DNA from: JAWLDA01 sp041686855
GTDB lineage: Bacteria; Bacillota; Limnochordia; DTU080; RSA5
Assembly: GCA_041686855.1 (NCBI GenBank)
Contig: JAWLDA010000006.1
Span: 219,429-283,428 of the forward strand
Length of the DNA: 64,000 nucleotides
Reading direction: 5' to 3'
Below the pieces are notes generated by a model. It worked only from the letters and a program-made list of their open reading frames with translations. It was not told the origin of the DNA and did no database searches. Both the position numbers and the translations under genes were made by a program. Positions 59,187 through 64,000 of this stretch are shown piece by piece; within the stretch, counting starts at the first letter, position 1, and each line of letters opens with the position of its first letter.

Positions 59187-60470
59187 ATGCCCAGTGTTGC
59201 GGTTGTAGGGTCTCAGTGGGGCGATGAAGGCAAGGGAAAGATCACCGATTACCTTGCTGAGGCGGCGCAGGTTGTAGTCCGGTATCAAGGCGGAAACAAT
59301 GCAGGCCATACAGTTATCGTCGGCGACGAGATCTTTAAGTTGCATCTGATTCCGTCGGGTGCAATTCATCCAAACACCGACTGTGTCATCGGAAACGGAG
59401 TTGTCGTCGATCCGCAAGTCCTCGTGACCGAGATCGACAGCCTTGCCGAGCGAGGCATCACGGGGTTGCGTCTCCATGTAAGTGACAGGGCACACGTCAT
59501 CCTGAGCTACCATAAGATTCAAGACGAGCTCGAAGAGAGTCAGCGGGGCGACGAGAAGATCGGCACGACGGGTCGAGGCATCGGCCCCGCTTACGCCGAC
59601 AAGATTTCGCGATACGGCATCAGGATGAATGACTTCATTGATCCCGATCGATTTAGAGCTCGTTTAGCCGCAGTGCTCCCCCGGAAGAATCTCATCTTGC
59701 AGCGGCTCTACGACCACCCGGGTGTCGAGTTGGACGAGTTGGTGGAGTCGTACCGAGCCTCGGCTGAGCGATTGAAGGGTTACGTCACCGACACGTCGCT
59801 ACTCGTCTCGGACGCTCTCAAACAAGGGAAGCGAGTCCTTTTTGAGGGCGCCCAGGGCAGCATGCTCGACATCGATCATGGGACGTATCCGTTCGTCACC
59901 TCATCGTCGCCGACTGCGGGGGGCGTCGCTCCCGGCGTCGGGATCAGCCCTCGCCTCCTTGACCGCATCCTCGGGGTTGCGAAGGCCTATACGACTCGTG
60001 TCGGGACGGGACCATTCCCATCCGAACTGCACGATTCGGCGGGAGACCGGATTCGCGAACGGGGCAAAGAGTATGGCACGACGACCGGACGTCCGCGTCG
60101 ATGCGGATGGTTCGATGCTGTTGTCGTCCGTTATGCGGCTCGAGTGAACGGCATGACCGACTTGGCTTTGATGAGCGTTGACACGCTTGGCGGATTCGAC
60201 GAGGTAAAGGTGTGCGTGGCGTACCAGTACCGCGGGGAGCGTTTAGAGTCCCTGCCCGCCCGCCCCGATATTCTCGAAGAGTGCGAACCGATCTATGAGA
60301 CCTTCCCGGGCTGGCCCGAGGATTTATCCGGTGTGACGGATTGGGAAGGGTTGCCTGAAGCTGCGAAGGGGTATGTGCGGGGCATCGAGGAAGCGGTAGG
60401 AGTACCCGTCTCTACCGTCTCGATCGGTAGGCCGCGCAGCGCGACCATTTTGCGTACGCCCTTGTTTTAG
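59187..60470 (+). CDS. purA: Adenylosuccinate synthetase
   Basis: The 427-residue enzyme has VVGSQWGDEGKGKITDYLA (the P-loop and catalytic Asp/His of PurA), QGGNNAGHTV, TTGRGIGPAYADKISR and VGTGPFPSELHDSAGDRIRERGKEYGTTTGRPRRCGWFD. It links IMP and aspartate with GTP in AMP synthesis. ATG 59187 follows TTGGAGGGCGTTAC. It is monocistronic, with a consensus promoter. Confidence 0.97.
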   Translation: MPSVAVVGSQWGDEGKGKITDYLAEAAQVVVRYQGGNNAGHTVIVGDEIFKLHLIPSGAIHPNTDCVIGNGVVVDPQVLVTEIDSLAERGITGLRLHVSDRAHVILSYHKIQDELEESQRGDEKIGTTGRGIGPAYADKISRYGIRMNDFIDPDRFRARLAAVLPRKNLILQRLYDHPGVELDELVESYRASAERLKGYVTDTSLLVSDALKQGKRVLFEGAQGSMLDIDHGTYPFVTSSSPTAGGVAPGVGISPRLLDRILGVAKAYTTRVGTGPFPSELHDSAGDRIRERGKEYGTTTGRPRRCGWFDAVVVRYAARVNGMTDLALMSVDTLGGFDEVKVCVAYQYRGERLESLPARPDILEECEPIYETFPGWPEDLSGVTDWEGLPEAAKGYVRGIEEAVGVPVSTVSIGRPRSATILRTPLF

Positions 60471-60523
60471 GAGAGCGCTGGGCCGGCGTGATGGTTTGTC
60501 AATTCTTTCGCGCCGGCTCGGTG

Positions 60524-60553
60524 TTGACTTTTGGCTCCAAAATCGATTATAGT
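60524..60553 (+). promoter_or_regulatory. tRNA-Val promoter
   Basis: -35 TTGACT, an 18-bp spacer and -10 TATAGT begin ~28 bases upstream of tRNA-Val. Confidence 0.8.
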
Positions 60554-60580
60554 AAGTAAACGAGGTCAAACAATGGCTTT

Positions 60581-60657
60581 GGGCAGATAGCTCAGCCGGT
60601 TAGAGCGCTACGCTCACATCGTAGAGGCCGGGGGTTCGAGTCCCTCTCTGCCCACCA
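60581..60657 (+). tRNA. tRNA-Val(CAC)
   Basis: A 77-nt tRNA with encoded CCA. Acceptor GGGCAGA pairs with TCTGCCC, the D arm is TAGCTCAGCCGGTTAGAGC, and the anticodon loop CTCACAT gives anticodon CAC (codon GUG). The T loop is GGTTCGAGTCC. It borders the decayed element to the right. Confidence 0.97.
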
Positions 60658-60664
60658 TAATGAA

Positions 60665-60703
60665 AGCCCCATCGGGAGCGGGTTTCCGACGGGGCTTTTT
60701 TGT
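60665..60703 (+). terminator. Terminator after tRNA-Val
   Basis: AGCCCCATCGG pairs with CCGACGGGGCT (one wobble), followed by TTTTTTG. Confidence 0.9.
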
Positions 60704-60745
60704 GTGCTTAAGTGTGTTTGACGGAAAATGTGTGCCTAAGTGTGC

Positions 60746-61139
60746 CTAAATGAGCCTGCCGCCCGCCTCCAGGGTACCCATGATTCGATCGATGGCGTCG
60801 GCGGCTCGTTCGTCCGAACTTGGGAGAAGGTGCCCGTACGTGTCGTAGGCGAAGGTGACGCTCTCGTGCCCGAGACGAGCCGACACGGTCTTGATGTCGA
60901 CACCTTGGAAGATGAGCTTCGAGGCGTGCGTGTGACGGAAGGTGTGGAGGGTGACGGGCTGCATGATGTCGTTTTGCTCGACGATGTAGCTGTCGCCGTT
61001 TGGGAGAGGGAGCTCTTCGCCTTGGGTAAGAGGCTATCACCGATTTTGAAAGGTCTACGGCATCCCAAGGAAGCCCCAGGGCTTCGCCCGGACGAAGCAT
61101 GGAAGGGGGCGAACGAGCGATCTTTTTTGTAAGGTTAAG
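60746..61139 (-). pseudogene. Broken tyrosine integrase
   Basis: On the minus strand one frame gives LRPGEALGLPWDAVDL, the box I arginine region. A second frame gives LPLPNGDSYIVEQNDIMQ, then TLHTFRHTHASKLIFQGVDIKTVSARLGHESVTFAYDTYGHLL, with HxxR, GH and the catalytic Tyr. The ~60-70 residues normally between these boxes are largely missing and the frames do not join, since a TAG lies in the second frame. It is a deleted and frameshifted C-terminal half of an integrase that probably used the adjacent tRNA-Val. Confidence 0.82.
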
Positions 61140-61355
61140 CACGGTGGGGGCGGGTTCCCTATGGGAAGGAATTCAGGAGAACGTGTTTCTGGGAGTTACA
61201 TACTGATTGCTGGGTAAGGGGTTAGGAGGTACTGAGGTATACGGAGCGTGAACGTGCAGGCCGAGTTTTTGGGGGTTCGATGGATTCGTCATCGGCCGGC
61301 CCTGATGTCGGGTTTCACTGTGAAAGTAGCAGAATGGATAACCGGTAACAGCGTT

Positions 61356-61568
61356 TTAGTGTAACTGCGGCTTTGAGCGTGCCACGAGACGTTCGGCGAC
61401 CCATTCGGCCAATGCGCGGCGGGGTAGGCGCCGGACGCCGCCGATGCGAACGTACGGAAGATCCTCAGATTGCATTAACTCGTAGAGTTTAGATTTGCCG
61501 ATACTGAGAAAGCGGCATGCCTCCGTTATGGTGACCAATCCATTGGAAACCATCTCAATTCGATTCAT
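61356..61568 (-). CDS. Excisionase-type HTH protein
   Basis: The product of about 70 residues contains VTITEACRFLSIGKSKLYELMQSEDLPYVRIGGVRRLPRRALAEWVAERL, the excisionase/MerR HTH-17 pattern. ATG 61568 follows AAAGGATGG; ATG 61577 is in frame. It is probably the former regulator or excisionase of the element whose integrase is now broken next door, and it still looks intact. Confidence 0.75.
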   Translation of the reverse strand: MNRIEMVSNGLVTITEACRFLSIGKSKLYELMQSEDLPYVRIGGVRRLPRRALAEWVAERLVARSKPQLH

Positions 61569-61577
61569 CCCGACCAT

Positions 61578-62097
61578 CCTTTGAATGTGTAAAGATTTTC
61601 AGTCGCAGTAAGAAACGGTTTTGCCGTACCCGATGAGAATACAATTGAAGCTGACTTGGAAATCTCTTGACCCTAATCCCATGGGCATCCTGCGAGAAAG
61701 GAGGTACGCATTGGCCTTTCCGGAGTTATGTGACCGACGGACCGTCTGCGTGGTAACGCGGTGATGGTCTAGGGAGATGAGTAGGGGGTACTTTGCAATT
61801 TGTACAAGATTCCTAAATGAGTATGCTAAGCGCATTATACTTGCAGATGTTGCCTGTCTACGGATTTCCGGACGTTCCCATCCCGGGTGGAACCTGTCGA
61901 AACCTACTGAGCGAGGGATTCTGCAGGTATACCTCGCGAGTAGTATGTGAATCGCAATCAGTGTCAGTAAGGCGCGTTCTACGCAATGCGAAACTATTCC
62001 CGCCGGATCTAATTCCATATTGGTGTCTTGGCTGAAAGAATTACAAAGGGATGGTTAATTTGGGATGGTTAATTTGCGTCTAAGGTTCACTGTATCG
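61578..62097. other. Gene-poor stretch
   Basis: No supported gene, RNA or repeat is seen in these ~520 bases. A 139-codon minus-strand frame (61599-62018) has no recognisable motif, no clear ribosome site and a composition unlike a real protein. The stretch probably belongs to the decayed element. Confidence 0.5.
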
Positions 62098-62307
62098 ATG
62101 CCTCCCCTTACGTGGTGGTTGCGCGGACGTGCCGAGGTTCAAAAGGTTCTACTTGCGTCGGAGGCTTGCCGCGGCGACCGGATGGTGCCCGTTGTGGCCA
62201 ACGGATCGCCCGCCTTCGGACAGTACCGGTTGGATGGCCCTGAAGGTGCGCACGCACCGTTTGCCCTCGTGATCGTCACTGACACCGATGAGTTTCGACG
62301 CGTTTAA
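62098..62307 (+). pseudogene. C-terminal fragment of a SigJ-type sigma factor
   Basis: The translation MPPLTWWLRGRAEVQKVLL, then DRMVPVVANGSPAFGQYR and APFALVIV, matches the SnoaL-like C-terminal domain of ECF41/SigJ sigma factors. In intact members it follows sigma2 and sigma4 domains; here both are gone. It lies 50 bases before a broken alpha/beta hydrolase, a pairing known for this sigma group, so both were probably acquired together and then decayed. Confidence 0.65.
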
Positions 62308-62357
62308 CCGTCTTTATAAGTAGAGGGACACATTCCAGGTTAAAGGAGAGAGATTTA

Positions 62358-63142
62358 ATGGACAAGGTGCATTCTCGTGACAGGACGCGTATCGCGTAGG
62401 AGCGGCGCGGGCAAGGGCCACCGCTCATTCTGGTGGGCGGCGCGTTCAACGATCGAAATTCGCCGGTGGCGGGCTCTCCGCTGGCTGAGCTGTTGGCGCC
62501 GGAATTTACCATTTCACATACGATCGCAGGGGTCGAGGTGATAGCGGAGACAACCAGACGTACGCCATCGAGCGCGAGGTGGAGGACCTTGAAGCCCTCA
62601 TCACCGAAGCCGGTGGTTCGGCGTTTTTGTATGGCCACTCATCCGGCGCGGTCCTTGCTCTCGAGGCAGCGGAACACGGGCTCCATATTTCGAAGCTGGC
62701 GCTGTACGAGCCGCCACTCGGGCTCGAAGAGAACGAATCGCGGCCGCCGGGCGATCTCGTGACGCAGATCGCCGATCTGATATCGTCAGGTCGCCGAGGC
62801 GATGCCGTCGAGGCCTTTATGACGAAGGCGGTGGGCATGCCGGTCGATGCCGTTGCCAAGATGCGACACGCGCCTTTCTGGCCGGGACTTGAAAGTGTTG
62901 CTCATACGCTGGTCTATGACTTGAGCATCACGGGAGATTTCGTGTTGACTGGTGATCGGGGGGCGTCCATCGCGGTGCCGACGCTGGTGATCGATGGCGA
63001 AAAGAGTTCCCCTACACTGCGACGTGCGTCAAAGGCGCTCGCCGACACGCTCCCAGACACGCAGTATCGCACTCTGACTGGCCAGACTCACGATGTCGAC
63101 ATCAAAGCGCTTGCCCCGATACTGAAAGATTGGTTCCGATGA
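62358..63142 (+). pseudogene. Alpha/beta-hydrolase pseudogene (stop codon and frameshift)
   Basis: ATG 62358 after AAAGGAGAGAG starts MDKVHSRDRTRIA and then meets TAG at 62397. The same frame goes on ERRGQGPPLILVGGAFNDRNSPVAGSPLAELLAPEFT. The reading then moves to another frame with YDRRGRGDSGDNQTYAIEREVEDLEALI, FLYGHSSGAVLALEAAEHG (nucleophile serine), the catalytic Asp in VIDGEKSS and TGQTHDVD (His). Two lesions are therefore needed to explain it. The C-terminal part from ~62540 remains open and could yield only a truncated product. Confidence 0.85.
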
Positions 63143-63484
63143 TCATTTTCGTTCATCTGCCGCCGAAGACGATAGCAGGATCACGAACAGATAGAATAAG
63201 GACATAGTGGTGCATGCAGCACTCGTGAAGTTATCAATTGAACCCTCGAGCGCGCCGACCGCAGCGTCAAGTATTCACAGATGAGATCCTCCCGCCTATC
63301 CGGTGGATAATAGCGACCGTAATCGGACACCGACGGAATGGGTCATAGAGAAACGACCACTGGGAGCGGTTTTTCGGTGGGTGTCGTTTGTTTTGTGGTT
63401 TTATTTGATGCGTCCGTACAGCCATTCTACGAGTTCCTCAAATTGCGGAGGGTTAAGTCCTTACGCGAATTTTTTAGGACCCCC
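63143..63484. other. Gene-poor stretch
   Basis: These ~340 bases between the hydrolase pseudogene and the VOC gene hold no supported gene. Short frames near 63303-63616 are antisense to the VOC gene or lack ribosome sites. Confidence 0.5.
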
Positions 63485-63877
63485 TTAGACCTGGCTCAAG
63501 GCACAAATGGCACCCTCGGGATACTCAATCACTGCGTAACTCCCGCGCTCCTTACTTTGCGGCTCGGAGAGTATTTTGCCGCCGAGCTGTCGGCATTTGT
63601 CCAAACTTGCCCTTAAATCGCTCACGGCAAAGTAAACGAGCCATACTGGCGGTAGATCGGCATTATCGCCTGCCCGGTGGCAAATTCCTGCTACCGGCCG
63701 ACCGTCCTTTGTCGTCATCAGATAGTCGTCGTACCCGCCCATGTCGATATCGCTATGATCCCAACCGATGACCTGCTTGTAGAATTCGCGTACCTTTTCT
63801 CCCTGGTTGACTGTGACGTCAGCTGAAAGAATCGTGCCGGGCTGACCGTAATCGGAATTGCATGATGTGTCTTCCAA
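63485..63877 (-). CDS. VOC-family (glyoxalase/bleomycin-resistance) protein
   Basis: The product of about 130 residues has a VOC pattern: ADVTVNQGEKVREFYKQVIGW at the start, VWLVYFAVSDLRASLDKCRQLGGKILSEPQ in the middle and YAVIEYPEGAICALSQV at the end. The usual metal ligand order (His/Glu) is partly missing: the first strand has ADVTV where His is common, and the last strand keeps a Glu. It may therefore be a binding rather than catalytic member. TTG 63877 after AGAGGTGAAACG is the likely start; ATG 63940 is upstream in frame. Confidence 0.75.
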   Translation of the reverse strand: MEDTSCNSDYGQPGTILSADVTVNQGEKVREFYKQVIGWDHSDIDMGGYDDYLMTTKDGRPVAGICHRAGDNADLPPVWLVYFAVSDLRASLDKCRQLGGKILSEPQSKERGSYAVIEYPEGAICALSQV

Positions 63878-64000
63878 CGTTTCACCTCTTCTCGATGTTA
63901 GAGCTCTCTTTCCGCACCCAATCCCAACAGGAAACCGCACATTTTAACGCCAATATTATAATAGGTCGTTTCTTCTGTCAGACAATTAGCGCGGATCGCG

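Noticed and set aside
61599..62018. 139-codon minus-strand ORF
   Set aside because: There is no motif, the ribosome site is poor and the composition is unusual; coding potential is not supported.
1..64000. CRISPR array or restriction-modification/defence cassette
   Set aside because: No regularly spaced short repeats and no Cas, methyltransferase or restriction motifs were seen in any frame.

Overview
The window is about 57% G+C by eye and comes from a spore-forming Bacillota, most likely Bacilli near Alicyclobacillaceae/Bacillales. The evidence is a Bacillus-type housekeeping order (tadA, SRP RNA, dnaX, ybaB, recR, yaaL, bofA, then gin/csfB, yaaO, tmk, holB, yaaT, rsmI, abrB, metG, tatD), sporulation genes (bofA, gin, spore photoproduct lyase), the coproheme decarboxylase HemQ, a T-box leader, and a seven-iron ferredoxin like that of Alicyclobacillus. 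The genus is an inference.

Layout. 1-7.9 kb is ordinary chromosome: PHP phosphoesterase, ferredoxin, HemQ, a GNAT/acyl-CoA-synthetase fusion, a tartrate/isopropylmalate-type dehydrogenase, a HAD phosphatase and a SIMPL protein. 8.2-11.7 kb holds two exported copper proteins: a NirK-like nitrite reductase with an extra C-terminal cupredoxin, and a two-domain multicopper oxidase fused to a second copy of the NirK module. 12.7-26.9 kb lies between two identical 57-bp copies of the 3' end of tRNA-Ser(GGA). It is read as an integrated element with a tyrosine integrase next to the intact tRNA, a ribbon-helix-helix protein whose leader has a perfect 22-bp palindrome, an excisionase-like protein, a DUF3987 protein, a second short recombinase and small membrane proteins. 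The same interval holds a PII-like/DUF1538/DUF1538 operon and two mechanosensitive-channel-type genes. A tRNA-Arg(ACG) 3' fragment at 24.7 kb suggests the island is composite.

26.9-32.6 kb holds tRNA-Ser(CGA), tadA, the SRP RNA and the dnaX-recR-bofA run. 32.6-41.2 kb holds an AstE/AspA-family hydrolase, arginase plus an aminotransferase, spore photoproduct lyase overlapping a [2Fe-2S] ferredoxin, a thioesterase, an ADP-ribosylglycohydrolase-like gene and a NagD-type HAD protein. 41.3-46.7 kb holds sulfate activation and reduction (sat-cysH), a P1B-4 metal ATPase and an XRE-TPR regulator. A tiny complete transcription unit for a 16-20 residue peptide sits divergent from that regulator. 47-58 kb is the gin-to-tatD housekeeping block with a Met-specific T-box ahead of metG, followed by a cysteine-motif protein and purA.

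60.6-64 kb is a decaying accessory end: tRNA-Val(CAC), a broken integrase, an orphan HTH protein, a sigma-factor fragment, an alpha/beta-hydrolase pseudogene and a VOC protein.

The points most worth a second look are the MCO-NirK fusion, the tRNA-Ser island and its cargo, the spore photoproduct lyase with serine in place of the catalytic cysteine, the divergent micropeptide unit, and a thioesterase whose reading frame seems to lack a standard start codon.
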